Assembly: GCF_003286085.1 (NCBI RefSeq)
Contig: NW_020825288.1
Span: 28,024,001 to 28,088,000, forward strand
Origin: Drosophila persimilis
Lineage: Eukaryota > Arthropoda > Insecta > Diptera > Drosophilidae
Length of the DNA: 64,000 nucleotides
Direction: 5' to 3'
In this document: positions 26,300 through 40,058 of the stretch, one piece after another
How the letters are laid out: each line of letters opens with the position of its first letter
Numbering within the stretch: the stretch's first letter is position 1
Notes under the pieces: generated by a model
Told to the model about the DNA's origin: nothing
Databases searched by the model: none
What the model saw: only the letters and a program-made list of their open reading frames with translations
Program-made: the position numbers and the translations under genes

Positions 26300-26815
26300 G
26301 TGGAAATAGGGACTAAAACAGAGGAAAGGTGAGAGAAAAGGGCTAAAAAGGGGCTAAAAGGGGGCTAAAGGAGGCCTAAAAGAGGGCTAAAAAAGGGTAG
26401 AAAAGTGTGCAGAAGTCAGGACGAGAAATGAGTGCTAAAAAAAGCCTAAAAATGGGCTAAAAGAGGCCTAAACGACTGCTAAAAGAGTGCTATAGAAGGG
26501 TAGAAAAGTGAGAGAGAGAAATAAGGAGAAATGAGGGCTTAAAGAGGCCCGAAAGAGTTCTAAAAAAGGGAAGAAATGTGAGGAGAAGTGAAGGCTAGAA
26601 GTGAGGACAAATGAGGGCTAAAATAGGCCTAAAAGAGGGCTAAAAAAATGCCTACAAGCGTGCTAAAAAAAGGTAGAAAAGTGAGAAGAAGTGAGGGCGA
26701 GAAGTGAGGTGAAACGAGGGATAAAAGAGGGATTAATGAGGGCTAAAAGAGGCCTAAAATAGTTCTAAAAAAGGGTAGAAAAGTGAGGAGAAGTAAGGAG
26801 AAATGTAAACAAAAA
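26300..26815. repeat. About 102-bp purine-rich minisatellite
   Basis: Built of GGCTAAAAGAGGCCTAAAAG, AGGGTAGAAAAGTG and AGGAGAAGTGAGGGC words. The GGGTAGAAAAGTG landmark (or its variants) recurs near 26395, 26498, 26568, 26671 and 26773, giving spacings of 103, 70, 103 and 102 bp, so one unit has lost about 32 bp. The strand is almost pure purine. Confidence 0.85.
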
Positions 26816-29800
26816 TAAGGTCCATTCTGGAGGTTTTTTTGTAGGGAAACTGCAGAACAGGTGGAGGAATCTCTGGGTCTCGAAAGATACACTTGAAAGA
26901 TCCCTCGAAAAGGCGGAAAGTACCTCAAGAAAAGTAAGAAAATTCACTGAATTCACAGCCCAAAAACTACACATTTTTTTGGACTTCCAACCAGCGACTC
27001 CAAGCCTGCCCCGCCTTTTCCGCTGTGTGTTTCGCCCATAAAATTAACTTGAATAATTCTGTGAACCCAAAAAAAAAAAAAACTGGGTTACGGGAGTAAA
27101 TAAGAGACGAAAGAAAAAGAAATCAACAATTTCTGTGCTGCTGGGGTCCTGCCTGCCTGCCTGCCTGCCTGCCTGCTATTCATGCCACAGAGCTCTGCAG
27201 CTCTAGAGTCACCGGGGCTCTGCTATTCATGCCACAGATGTAGTCAAGGGGCAAGCCCCAACAGCACCACACACACACACAAACACACACACACACAGAC
27301 ACACATTTCGTATTACATTTAATTTATTTAAAGCTTGCATTTTCACACTCCAACGCTCGTGGCCCCCTCGCACGGCCCTGCCCCTGCCACATCCACTGTT
27401 GCGGTACATTTTCCAGGAAAATGTTTTCGGGGGTTCCCCCTTTTTTTTCGGCATTGTTTTGTCTTTGATTTGCATAGAAATCACGGGGCGAAACGCGGGC
27501 TTTAAAACTGCTTTTTTTTTTCAAGGTTCCACCCCCACCCCTTCCGAAAAGGGGGGGAGGGATAAATATAACTGCAAAACGGAAAAGTTCTCTGTTGTAA
27601 TTATGGAAATTCATGGGAAAATTATTGCCTCCGAGAGCGACGAGTTTCCCTCGCTTTCCATTGCTCATTGTTTTCTCAATGTCATTGTCGCTGGTGGCTG
27701 CCGCCGCTGCATGATGATGTTGCATGCATTTCTCCATTGTGGCATTGTTTGGGGCATTACATGGTGATAGTTATGTGCCGCTTTTATCTGTGGCATGCCT
27801 CCCTGGCTCAATGATTTTCATGATTTTTCTTTGTGTATTTTCTCTCTCTCTCTCTATTTTTGTGTGTGCTTTTTTTCTGTTCGTTTTCAATTAATCAGAA
27901 GCCTTCCCCGCCAGTGAATGGCTTGTGCCACATAATGTGGCATATTTCAAGGTCTTCTAGGGAAGTGAATGCCATTCGCCGAGTGAATGAATGAATGAGT
28001 GAATGAATGATGGAATGCGGGGAATATTAATTGCCATTGGTTTCATTCCCCCTCCCTTTTGCCCTTGTGCCTTCTCGGATCCTGCCACTGGGTTGTCAAC
28101 GGCATTGTCTTACCAGAAGAAAGATTCCTCTTGCTCCTGCTGCTGCTCCTGCTCCAGGATATTATTGACAGGGCAACATAATAAACATAAATCAAGTGTG
28201 GGGCTGCCAGAGAGTACTCCCAGGGGATGGCAGGACGCAGGAGTCGCCACACATTGCATATCATACTCGTCATTGTTTTTATTAACGAAATAAAGGACCA
28301 GAGAGTGCGGGGAGACTGCGGGGACTCCTTCATCTCGTAAATAAAAGGAAATACAATTCCGCTCTAATGAAATCCTTGCGGGGCATGTGGCATGCGGCAT
28401 GTGGCATGAATTTTACTGCTTACTTTTCTCTCTGGCCTTACTTAATAGATATTTATGTATCTGCAGGATTTCGTGGGTTCTTTAATTTTGTTTTTCTTTC
28501 CGGAAATTGATTTCCTCGGAAAATATTTCCTTGCCCCAATTAAAGCACACACCAGCTTCAAAGGAGTGCGTCCTCAAATGAGTTTTAATCTGTCTCTGTG
28601 TCAACATGTTTATCATCATTTGTAAGCCCACATCTTGACTTTGTTTTCGACACAAATTTCCATATATTCTGGGAAGTACTTGAGAATTAAAAACAGGGGG
28701 AAGGCGTGGCTGTTTGTTGTCTTTGAGACACTTTTTGTGTCACTTTTTGTGTTCAAAATGTCAGCCTCTTGAGGGAATTGATTAAGGGGAAGATGTGGGA
28801 GCCCAGGCACTGAAGATGTGGGAGTTGTAGGAGTGAATAGGTCCCTATTTTCTACATATGGAGGCGAACGAAGGAGCTGTGTTTGAGGAGCATTTTTGGG
28901 GCTTAAAAGGAGCTTCAATGGGTAAGGTAAAGAATGGCACAACCGAAAGGATCTCCAAAAGTGGGTCTTAATTTGCAAAAGAAGAATAAATATTAAAATT
29001 TAAATTAACTGAAATATTCATAGGCTTAAAAAGGATTGAGGGCTGGGAAGAGTGTGCTGAATGGGTTTCAGGGAAAGTCCTGTAACTGTTGTTTGCTTAA
29101 AGTATGGTCCTGTATCTACAGCATATGCTTAAAGCAGGCCCTCAGCCCCTCAGCGTCTCAGCCCCTCTGATGCCACCTTTTTGAAGTCGATTTTTTCTGA
29201 CATACATCCGCCGCGAAGCTCAAAACCCGTATCGAAGCTGACAGCCAGTAAGACTTGATATTTTATGGCACTTTAGAGGATTTGAAAATTTAACTGGAAG
29301 GAGCCCTTGAGTTTTCCGCGGGAAAAGCGTTTAACGAGCGCCTCGAGACCCGCTCAGAGGGTGAAACGTGGCGTATACGTGATAAATGTAACATTTAAAT
29401 CGCATTCACATTTAAAACAATATTTACGGGCGCGTTTTTCCCCTTTCTTTTTTTTTAAACATATTTCTTTATGCAAATATATATATGTATTTATTTATAT
29501 TAATTATAATTGCAGAACGGATGGCACAGAATGGATCCACAGATACATTTATCACGTGTGGAATTTTCTTGTTTAATTTTCATGGGGAAAAACGAATTGC
29601 TGTTCATTTAATTGCAGCCACAATAAAAATTTACGAGGCGACAACAAAGGAAAAAAATAAAGGGAAGCCACTCTCTTCTCCCCTCTCCTCCAATCTGTCC
29701 TACTCCTCTCTTCAATCTCCTGTTAATCTCCTCTGGAATCTACTTTTTGCACTTCTCCGAATTTCCGACATTTTTATGATAATTGAAAGTGAAAACAGAT

Positions 29801-32089
29801 TGCAGATTGCAAGCCATAAACATCAACATACATCCGTCCATAAAAAGCGAAAAGTATCATCATTTAATTTCGGTAATCAAAGCATACCCCCTCCCCAGCC
29901 CTCCCCCTTCCCACCCCTACCCCATAAAAGTTACACTCGTAAACCCCAGCAGTTTTAAGCCCTTGCCCCGCCCTTTTTTTGGGGGGACTGGCAGAAAAAA
30001 ATGTATACAAAAGGAAAGAAAAATCCCTAATTAATTTTCAATTTTTATCAATCAGAAGGGAAACATCAAAGTTAAAAAAAAAAACCCCAGCCCAATACAT
30101 GTCATAAATGTGATTTTATTTGGGTTTTTTTTTATGTGCTGTAGGATCGTCTGATATGCGAGTAATAACTGTAAAATATATGCATATATGCAGTCCCAGG
30201 CGGATAAAAACAATTAATTGGAACTGCAGACCATTCGGCATTCATTTCCATTATGAATATGGAGAGGGGTGGGGGTGGGGAAAAACCTACAAAGATGATA
30301 GGTCCAGAAATGGTATCATTGCCAGGGGAGTTCAAGGGGTTTCCCACTCCATGTGTGCCACATGTGCCATGTTTTAAACGAATTTAATTATTGTTCATGT
30401 GCTGAAATATGAGACAGCATTTATTTATGGGACATGCAATGGACAGAGGAACGAAGGAGCGAAGCAACGAAGCTCCTCCTGAAGCCCAGACAGAAGCACC
30501 TCTCCTGTCATTCCTGTCTCTTTATTTTTGCAGTGCATGCGAGTGTGCATGTGTACCTGTGTCCCCTGCTCCTCCCTCTCCCTCTCTATCCTCCGATCAC
30601 TGGGCGTATGAGTTATGGTCATGGCTGGCTATGGGAATGGTACAGGCGGTGTGGGGGGGGGGGGGGCGGGGGCGTATGATTAATATTCAATTACAAGGGA
30701 GATTCCGTTTGCACTCGAACAAAAAAAAAAAACAGCAGTTCTCTCTGGTTGTTTCCTTTTGTCCTGTATTGGTTGGAAAAACTTTGCTAATTGCCATCAT
30801 CAATGGCACCAGGAATGGCACTTTTCCGTGCTCTTAATCGTGAAAAATAGTAAACCAAAAACACAATGAAATCAACCGAAAGGGTTTCCAGCCCCTGAAA
30901 AATTATGGTGGAGTGGAAATGGGCCCCTGCAGAGACCTTTCCATCCAATCTTTCTCCCAAAATTGATTGAAATCTCTTAACTTTTATGGAACCCAGGTGT
31001 ATCTAGGTTTCCAAGAGTATCTTTAGGGGTAGCGAAAGTTTCGGCTGGTTCCTACTTTGTTTTCCTTTTGTTTTTCGTATCTTTTTGTTAAGCAAATTTT
31101 TTGTTGTTTCTGGCTGCTGCTTCGCTGGGCAGCATGTGCCTTCGTTTGATTTAATTATCCCCGCAGCCAGTGCGGAAAAGTTTGAGGAAAACAATGTGCC
31201 AACCCGCAACCCACACGTTCCACACGATCCACACGCAATACACTCGATACCAGGGGCAGAGCCCTAATTAAAACATATAAACCTTTTTTTTTTTAAGCGA
31301 AATTTAAACCAAAATTCAAGTTGAATAATATCGAACAGGGCAAATAAATTATGTTTTAGGCAAAACATTAATTTGGGGGACTTATCGGGATTAATGTTCG
31401 TGGAGATATTGTGTGTGGGTTTTACTCAGTTAAACTGGAATTTTGAGAGTTTGGTATCCTAACGGATTCGTGGATTGCGTGTAGTTTTCGCATGAAAATG
31501 AATCAAAATTCATTTGCCATTTGACAAGGCCAATGTCCCATGATTTATGGCTGCCATTATTTTATGTTTAGCTGCACGGATTCGTGACATATTATTAAGT
31601 ACTGCAATTTTTTTTTTTGTTTTTTTGGGGGGGAGTGGGGGCAACTTTATTTTGGGGCATAATTTGCCTTCTTATCGTAGCACAGTTTATGGCAACAGAA
31701 AATGCGGAAAGTGCAAATGGTGTGTTCGTGTGAATAGTTCTCAATGGAATTTTATTCGTTTTTTGCTTTTCTTTTTGTTTGCCATTGGAATTAAAAATTA
31801 ATTGCTATTTTTATAGCCAAAAAACAAAATCCTTCTTTTTTTTTATGTGCCACATGCCACTGCTCTTTGTGTTCATTTCCATCTCTCTTTTGCTCTCTGT
31901 TGATTGTTCTTTTTAATGACATGTGCAATTATTTGTTTGTTTGTTTTACGTATAACAAATGCAGCACAGCACAGTGGCGGCACGTGATATGCAGTGAAAT
32001 TAATTAATCATTGTGCTTTAATCAACCTTTGTGTTGTAATTCAAAGCTAAATATTTTTTTTATTGCTAAATCCCTGCATCAAATGTACC
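26816..32089. other. Non-coding region
   Basis: GCCT repeat at 27151-27176, CA at 27268-27296, CT at 27840-27856 and a G-run at 30651-30666. GCTATTCATGCCACAG occurs twice (about 27175 and 27221). No exon supported. Confidence 0.6.
27268..27296. repeat. CA microsatellite
   Basis: CA dinucleotides interrupted once by AAA. Confidence 0.95.
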
Positions 32090-32480
32090 CCGGATTGCCA
32101 ATTCTTACTCTCCTTTTGGTGCCGTCGATTATTTGCCCTCTTTCTAGGCTGCACAGCTTGAAACGTTTGCCATCTCTTTCTAGTGCTTGCCGAGAGCCGA
32201 CAGACCGAGCCTCACTACATTGGACGACGCGTCGCCAGCTTATCGGTTTTTGTATTCCTTCATTCTCCCACGCCATTCAAAATCACACCACGAGCATCAC
32301 TGTCTTGAGAGAGAACGAGAGAGCAGTACGCTGTGGTTTTTGCGTTGGCCTCTGCTGGCGATTATCAGCAAAAACGATCAGCAGAGATCAGCATCGGCAG
32401 CAGAAGCCAACCACCACCACCGATTGCTGTTTGCTTTGCTGCCGTCTCGTTTTTGCCTTGCAAGACACGAATGAACCTGC
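32090..32480. promoter_or_regulatory. Candidate regulatory island
   Basis: CpG-richer, non-repetitive stretch with GACGACGCGTCG, GAGAGAGAACGAGAGAGCAG (a GAGA-factor-type cluster) and CGATCAGCAGAGATCAGCA repeats. A 175-codon open frame (32011-32538, +) spans it without recognisable domains. Distinct from its AT-rich surroundings, which is typical of Drosophila enhancers or promoters. Confidence 0.25.
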
Positions 32481-34769
32481 ATGGGCTGGCAGGAACTTTG
32501 GAAGTAGGAAGTCTCTTTTTTGTGTGTTGAATATTTGAAATGAATTGCTAGAGCTTGCAAAATATCCCCATTAAATATGGAATTTATTCCCATTTATTCC
32601 ATTCACTCATTAATTACGATAATTTCAGCCCAGTCGGCTTGGCTTTTGAGCAAATGATGGAACTACTGCCAATGGAGAGAGTGCATACAGCTGTAATTTC
32701 AATTTGAAGTTCATTTTCCATTCATTTCCATGGCATTCATTGATTCCATGGAAATTTCATTTGCCGTCTGCTTAATGAGCGACAAAACCGAAAGCTTTTA
32801 TTAATTTATGCATTTAAGTGGATGCTTGATTGCATGTTCAATGTGTCGTCGTTGCCCCTTTGCCACCGTCACCGCCAGCGTCACCGTCCTTGCTGCCACA
32901 CATTCTGGTTGCCAAAATTTTGCATATTAATTGCTCATTAATTGTTGATTAGCTTTCAAGTGGCAGAATCTCGGTCTTAAGCACCAACTAATCTTTGGCT
33001 CAGGGCATACGAAAAACTTGCTTGCGACAAAATGTGGCAATCAATCAAAATGGCTGCGGGCGGGCGGGCGGTCGGGCGGATACTTTCGTCAGCCCAGCAG
33101 CGCAAATACTCGCAATTAAGCATTATTAATCACAGCGACTAAGCAACACAACAACACAACACAGCACTTCCACTTCCACTTCCGTCTTTTGGCAAATAAT
33201 TACAGTGGTCATCGCCCCAGGATCTCATTCTGGGGGCTTCTCGGGATCCTGGCCTGGCTTGTGGTCACTGCGCTAATGTGTGCGTATTATTTTCTCATCA
33301 GAATTAATATTTAATTAAAAGTCATGTGCGTGTGGGTAAGAAATTTCCATTTCCATTTCCTTTCGCAGGAAATCCATTTGCCATGTCGTCATGGTGAAGG
33401 TTTTTGTTATGTATGGATTTGGTTTTTTGGGCATGAAATTTGAGAAATTAAGGGATTAAATGTGGGAAGCTTTAAATCTATTATTTCCATAAATTCGATT
33501 GGGAATACCACTTCAAATTCGAATGTGAATCAAAGATCTATAGTTCATTGCTGGGTCAGAGATCACAATCCGATTTATGCACTAATTGCGATGCTCATGT
33601 CAGGCTCTGTCGAGTGTCATCCGTCGAACAAAAGAATTGTGGCTGTGTCTCTGTGTGTGTGTGTGTGTGTGTGTGGCCAAAACACTTGACTTGTGTGTTG
33701 TGTGCGTGCCAGGCCGCAAATCGGCAACTAATCAATCAATTGGAGGGGGCCACGGCCATGTTCCACTTTTTTTCTTCTTTTCTGTGGCGCCGGGGTAAGG
33801 CCTACTCGATTGATGTTTGAGTGGCATCCCCCCACCCCCCATATGATGGATTGGATTGTGCCAAAGTTTGATTTTGGTTTGGATTTCGACTTCGATTGGC
33901 AGGGAGAAACATCTAAAATCCTAGTGAAGACCCAACGAAGTTGTGCAGGTCCTGGAGATCTAAATCCCATTTCAAGCGTTAATCTTCCATGGCAAAAATT
34001 AACCGAAAAGAAAAGCCCGCGTTTTCCCTTAATTATAACATGATTTATGACTCAATTACCGTTTAATAGTCCGTTCCAGGCCTTTTCTTGACTTTGATTT
34101 GAGCCAATGATTTTCCTTGGTTTTCCCACGATTTTCTTGCCCTCCTCTTGTCACACTTCACTTCACGCTTTTCAACACCATTTGCAAAGGAAAAGCTTTC
34201 TGCCGAAAATTTAATTTTCTTTAATCTTTCTTTCACTTTTTTTTTTCTTTCTCTTGAGATAAAAGCCTCGTTTTAGGCATCCGCTGGTGCCGCTGCCATT
34301 TGGCGGCCTCTGACTATTTTTTTTTTTTTGTTGGGCAAGTTGGCGCCTATGCCCCACACACACACGCACACACACTGGCACACACACTCTCCCCAGTCCG
34401 GAAAATGGGAGAAAACACTTGAAATTTGTTGGCTGCTTTGGCGCGACTTTCCGGTTAGCGAATTATTTTGCTGAGGGCTTTGTATCTTTTTTTTAGAGCA
34501 TTTACTATCTCTTTTTTAGAGGGTATATCATTTGTGGGGGTATCTTCTATTAGAGGGTATTAGAGGTTCCTTCTCGGGTTTTTTTGGGCCGCTGTTTGGT
34601 TCCTTTCTTTTTTGGGGCGTTGCTTTCTCTTAATCTTTTGATTGTTGCAAATGCAACAAGGGAATCCCCGTGCACACACTCGTGCACTCACACTCACACA
34701 CACACAGATACACAAATACACTGCTCGATGGAGTTTTATGATTCCTTTTTTTTTTGGGTGGAAAATCCG
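32481..34769. other. Non-coding region
   Basis: GGGCGGGCGG at 33059-33077, TG at 33652-33674, CA at 34353-34388 and 34690-34705. No exon supported. Confidence 0.6.
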
Positions 34770-35140
34770 CGACGTTCCGCGTTCGTCGTACCCGTTTACT
34801 CCGAAGTCGGGCGCTGTGGCGGACGCCTGGCTGCCGTTTTACCGTTTCGCCGTTTCACCGCTTACCGTTACGTGTTACCACACAACACAAATATCGAACG
34901 TGAACTGACGACATGAAGAACGAAGTCCGAGGACATTGGAGGCATGGCATCGAACGAAAGCGCGACACACAGAGCCCCAGAGGATGTGTCTGGTCTGTCG
35001 TTCGGTTCATCGGGTGGCGGCTGGCTCCTTCGTTCGTCGTTAGCGAGCACCAAGACGCCAAACGGCCGACGGGGGGACTACAAAGCAAGAGCAAGAGCGA
35101 GCTGCGAGAGGGAGAGAGAGCGAGAGAGCGAGGCGTTGCT
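34770..35140. promoter_or_regulatory. Candidate promoter island with GAGA cluster
   Basis: Contains reiterated CCGTTT/ACCGTT words at 34833-34870, many CGAACG/CGTTCG words, and a GA-rich cluster at 35100-35132. On the minus strand TCAGTT at about 34904-34909 matches the Initiator, and GGTAA about 28 bases downstream is a near-match to a DPE, with the GA cluster upstream in that orientation. Either strand could be transcribed; core-promoter motifs this short occur by chance. Confidence 0.3.
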
Positions 35141-35579
35141 GTGATGGGGTAATAGGGGGGAGAGAGTGTATCCCCTTATTTGGAGGGGCGATGTCTATTT
35201 GCAGGGACTGCTGAAAATTACCCCCTGTTTGAGGTGGAGCAGCAATTTTCAGGAGTTCGAAAATAATTTCGAATGAAACTTGTTGCTAAACGAAAGCGAC
35301 TTTTGGATTTTTCAAAGCAATATCCGATTGAAAGTGAGGTGTAAGAATGACATAGTATAATTAATAAATTACGTAGATTTTTACCGAAATTAAAAAAAAA
35401 GAAATTCATACATGTTCATAGATGGTCGTGAAACAAATAAACGTGTTCAAACGATTCGAAGATTTAGTACAAAGATTTACACTAATTTTGGCTGGCTATT
35501 ATTTCATTAGAATAAACGTATAATAAATACCCTCTCCAGGATTTTCTTACGTGTTTTGTCTTACTGAATTCAATTATTG
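35141..35579. other. Non-coding region
   Basis: Sequence between the promoter-like island and the AT-rich tract, increasingly AT-rich. Nothing recognised. Confidence 0.6.
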
Positions 35580-36255
35580 ACATAATTTGACGCTTAAAAA
35601 AAAAACAAAAAAAAATATAATTCGGTGTTTAATATTCCATTGAATTTAATCATTATTGTCATTTTTAAACTTAATTTAAAACTATTTAAAATATGTATAA
35701 TTTATTACATTTTTATTTTCTTTTAAAAAATACATCATAAAATAAATAATAAAATAGCATAAATAATAAATCAATAAAAATAAATAAATCATAAAATAAT
35801 TAAAAAATAATCAAAATAATTAAAATAATATAATTATGATTATATATCTTTAATCATTATTTTAATTATTTTGATTATTATTTTTGAATATTTTTTTTAT
35901 TATTTTATGATTTTTATAACTCAATTAAAGGAAGATTATCCATGAATATACAAATTAAATAATTTTTCTGGGATAAACTTAAATACAAATATTCAATTTG
36001 TAAATATTTAATACATATTCATTACATATGTAAAATATTTATTTGAAATATGTAGTACATTTTAAAGAAATATTTTCATAATATTTGTATGTGAAATATT
36101 TATTTAAAATCAATTTTAATCAAATATATTCATTATAATGTCAAAATGTAAGTGAAAATATTTTTTTTACATTTTTCACTCTCGTAGAAAATTTTGTATT
36201 CTACATTTTTAGGTACAGTTGAAATATTACAATCTAAAACATTTTTTCTCTGGGT
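35580..36255. other. A/T-rich tract with hairpin
   Basis: Long A+T-rich sequence. It contains an imperfect inverted repeat at about 35781-35926 whose inner stem (AATAATCAAAATAATTAAAA and its complement) is at least 24 bp with a loop of about 27 bp. No transposon termini or target duplication were identified. Confidence 0.7.
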
Positions 36256-39200
36256 CTAATTAGAAGTACGTGTAATTTTTTTACTTGTAAATTCTACAAA
36301 ATGCACTTAAGCTTAATATTAGATGCTCAGAAAATACAGTAGAGATACAGTTGATTCGCACCTAGATACATATACATTTTTACCGTTCCATGAATTTTCC
36401 ACCAATTATCTCTTGACAGCATAGCTATTTTATTCGGTAAAACAACCTTGTATCTTTTCCTCTATTGTTCAGAATATTTTTCAGAATAAGAGGGATATTT
36501 TGTATTTTTGACAAATACTTTTAGACAGGAAACAGTACCAAAGATGCACCCTAACTTTCCAAAGCTATCTGAAAGTTTTGCCAGCTTCCATGGGGCTTTC
36601 ATCTGGGCATAAATTCCTCAAGCTTTTTGTAGAATTAAGCACAGAAAAAGGAAAGGCTCTCTCAAAGCTGAAATCTCTTCCCAGGAGCTTTACCGAAAGT
36701 TTTCTCCTGAAAAGTTTGAACAAAACATAAAAGTGTTGTAGAACCTTGAAGTGTTAAGAATATGTTCCGATAGGACAATGTTTAATATCAAAAAATTCTC
36801 AGTGTAGTACCTGGGTTTTCCGATAGAAGAAAGGCTCTAATTCCAATGGGAGTTCCGTCCCTTCGGATTCCTCTGCCTGAAAAAGTAATTAAAACCAAAA
36901 AAAAAGGTGTGATGCCATATATCTCAATGGATATTCTTTCTTTTCTCGACTAACATTTATGGTCCCTTTTGTTCTTCCATAAACCATCCATTGGAAAGGT
37001 GTCCTTTTTACAGTTGAGCAAACCCATAGTTTTACTCACTTTGTCTTCGGCAAAAGTCTGTGAAATTCTTCTAGTATTCTTCTGGTATTTATGGAGCGAC
37101 AGGAAAGCAAACTGCAGCCAGGAGCCAGGGGGGAGAGGGTATGGGGTTTGCGGTTTGTGGCTTTTTGCTTACTGCTCATTTTTCTCAAAAATCCAAAAAA
37201 GAAAGACTATATAGATGTCATCTGCAGGTAAAAGCAAATGCATAATTCAATTTTCGATTTTTCTTTCGTTTTTCTTCTATATTTTCGTAAACGCCACGAA
37301 TGACCTGCGAATGGCCCACTAAAAATCGAGGTCAATGGCCGGAGATGAGTGAAAGAAACAGGAGTGGAAACAACGAATGATTCCGTGGGGGGAGGGGAGC
37401 CCTGTCTGTGGCATTGTGTGTGTTGCATCCTGCTGGCTGGCTGCTGTTGCAAGGCTGACCTTATAAATCATAATTTCCAACAAATAAATCCTTCACGGAC
37501 AATTTAACAGTGCAGCCCCGGTCCCGGCCCTCAGAAGGAAGAAAAAAAACTGCAACAGTCGTTGAAGCTTTTTGGAGGAGGGAGGAGGAGGGTGGAGGAG
37601 GGGAAGGAGGTGGGTGGAAATTTCTGGTTCTGATTCTGTTTCTGATTTTGGTTTTTTCTTTCTTTTTGAGATTTGTTTTTTTTTTCTGCCAAAATGGAAG
37701 CCGAAGGGCAAACGGAAGTGGAGTCTGTGTGTGTGTGTGTGTGTAGGAAATGGATATTAATTTGTGTGGGGCATCTTCCATATGCAGCAGTGATTGATGG
37801 TTCATCATTCCCATCCGTTCCTGGATTTCCCCCCTCGTTTTTTATGTGTGCTTGTGGCACACCTTTTGACACTGGAATTAGGAGTTGGATCCCATCGGAG
37901 TAGCATCCTGTTCGCTTCATTTGAAATGTGCTTTGTGTGGATGCCACAAATATGCTGATGCATTCGTTCTTACCGACCGACTGAAGGCAGTTATCGATCC
38001 AATGAAATGCACACAGTAGGGATCCCAAATTCTGGACTTTCTGTTGCTTATTTGATGTGTGTCTATGTGTGTGTGTCTGCGCGTGTGTGTGTGTATTTTG
38101 TGGTCAATAAGGAGCTCCTCCAGCTCCCCTTTCCTCCTCCATTCCACATGTCGGCTGCGGTTCTGCATCTCTGCATTGATATCCGTACCATTCCAAAGAT
38201 TGCTCACAAAAATGTAATTTACGCACATTTCTGAGATGAGCAGAAGGAAAGGGCGAGCCAACAGATGGAGGGGAAGGCCCGGAGATGGAGAGGGGAGACG
38301 GGAGAGGGCTGAGAGGAGCGGGGAGCGGGCGAATGTCAGTCGAGAATATTTGCGTAATTTTGAACTTGGCATTTGGACAATTGTGTTTGAATTTGATTTG
38401 TAGTCCATGCAGCATGCAGCATGCAACATGCACCCATGGCCATGCCCCCGTTTCTCTGTCTCCCTCTTAACCGATTTCAAATAATCAAACATTTGACTAG
38501 CATTTTGGCTCCATTCGTGCAACACACAAACAAAAGCACACATTCGAGGCACGTTGACATGTGTGCCCCCCCCTCCCGCTCCCGCTCCCGTTCCCTCACG
38601 TTGCAAGAGCTAATTAAAGCGCGCACGCGTGTGTGATGTGCCACGCCAGATGTTGTTGATGCTTGTAGATGTCTCAAGACCCCAAACAGCAGCAGCAGAA
38701 GCATCACAAGCAGCATCAGCAAAAGTGAGCACAAGAGAAAGGGCCTGCTGGGAGGGTGGACGCCGGAGATACCCCTGGAAGATCTTGGATGTATCTGCAG
38801 GTTTTAGCAGATTAAATTGTCTTCTGTTTTGATGGTAGATCGTTTTTATTTGTATTTAATGAAATTTTGCACCTCCATTTCAGAGGGAAGTTCCCTTAAA
38901 ACCCAGAAACCTACGAGATACATATACGGGGACCCCTTCAGCAAAACTGTTAAAGGCTTCCCCTTCCTTTCTTCACCCAAAAAAACTCTTCCCCATAAAC
39001 CTAATTCCCTGCCTTTCAGGGACGGCCCCACAGGGTACGAAAATGGTGGATGTCTTGGGGGAAAACTGTAGGAGAAACAGTGGCAGTGGCAGTGGCAGAA
39101 ACAGAATCCATGCCTCCCTGCGCTTTATTCTAATCTCAACCGCAACATGTTTTAAATTTAGCATAACATTCGGAGGCACCACCAAACGACGGGGAAGGGG

Positions 39201-40056
39201 CATGGACATGGGCTCTCTCTCTCTCCCTATCTCTCTCTCGTCTCGCTGGAATGGGCGGGCGGCTCTCTCTACGGCTCGTGTCTCAACTTTATGCAAAGGT
39301 CGCCTCATCAACAACATCTCGGAGAGACCTTTGGAGACTGGGGGAGTACGGAGTATTGGCTCTGGCCGTGGATGAGGGGGGGCCTCCCCATTCCTTCGGG
39401 GTATTTGAACTTCACAGGCAGAGTGCCTCGCGCGGCATTGCGTGTTGTGTTTTGATTTGATTTTTGTCGCCGCCGCCGACGACGACGCCGCCATTAAAAA
39501 GGTAAACAACAAGAGTTTTTTTCGCCTTTTTTTCGTCTTTTTTGTTTTCTCTTGGGCTGAAGAAAAGTCCTCGAAAAAGTGAAAGAAGAATTATTAAAGT
39601 AAAGCACTTGAAATATTAAATGTTTCTTGACTGAATACTTAAATGTAGATATTTTGGGAAGGCTTAAAATTATTATTAAAAATATATCTTTAATAATATT
39701 TTATGACTTTTTGCTACTTTTTTGCAAATTTAGTTGGAAAAATGCTTAAAGAATATTTATCTGAATTGCAAAAGATATTTTTTACAATTTTTCAAACATT
39801 CTAGAATGCATTCGGAATGCAGGAATTCCTGAAAATAGAAAATTGTTGAATATTAAAGCAGAAAAGTATCTAAAAAAATTAAGTTTTATTAAAAAAGTTG
39901 AATAAATAAATGAATGAAATAAAAAATAAATGAAATAAATAAATAAATTACAATTTAAAATTCTAGAGCTTAAAACTGTCACCAGAATGGAAATACACAA
40001 TATTTTAGATACAAATATCTATCTACAAATCTATTGATGCTGCTTAGAGGCAAATA
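36256..40056. other. Non-coding region left of the transposon
   Basis: TG tracts at 37726-37744 and 38056-38096, and GAGGAGG purine runs at 37572-37616. Long minus-strand frames (37917-38606, 38973-39512) overlap these repeats and carry no known domain. Confidence 0.6.
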
Positions 40057-40058
40057 TA

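Noticed and set aside
37917..38606. 229-codon minus-strand open frame
   Set aside because: It runs through a CA/TG microsatellite and purine-rich tracts, has no recognisable domain, and competing frames are open on the other strand.
38973..39512. 179-codon minus-strand open frame
   Set aside because: Overlaps open frames on the other strand; composition follows local simple repeats and no family is recognised.
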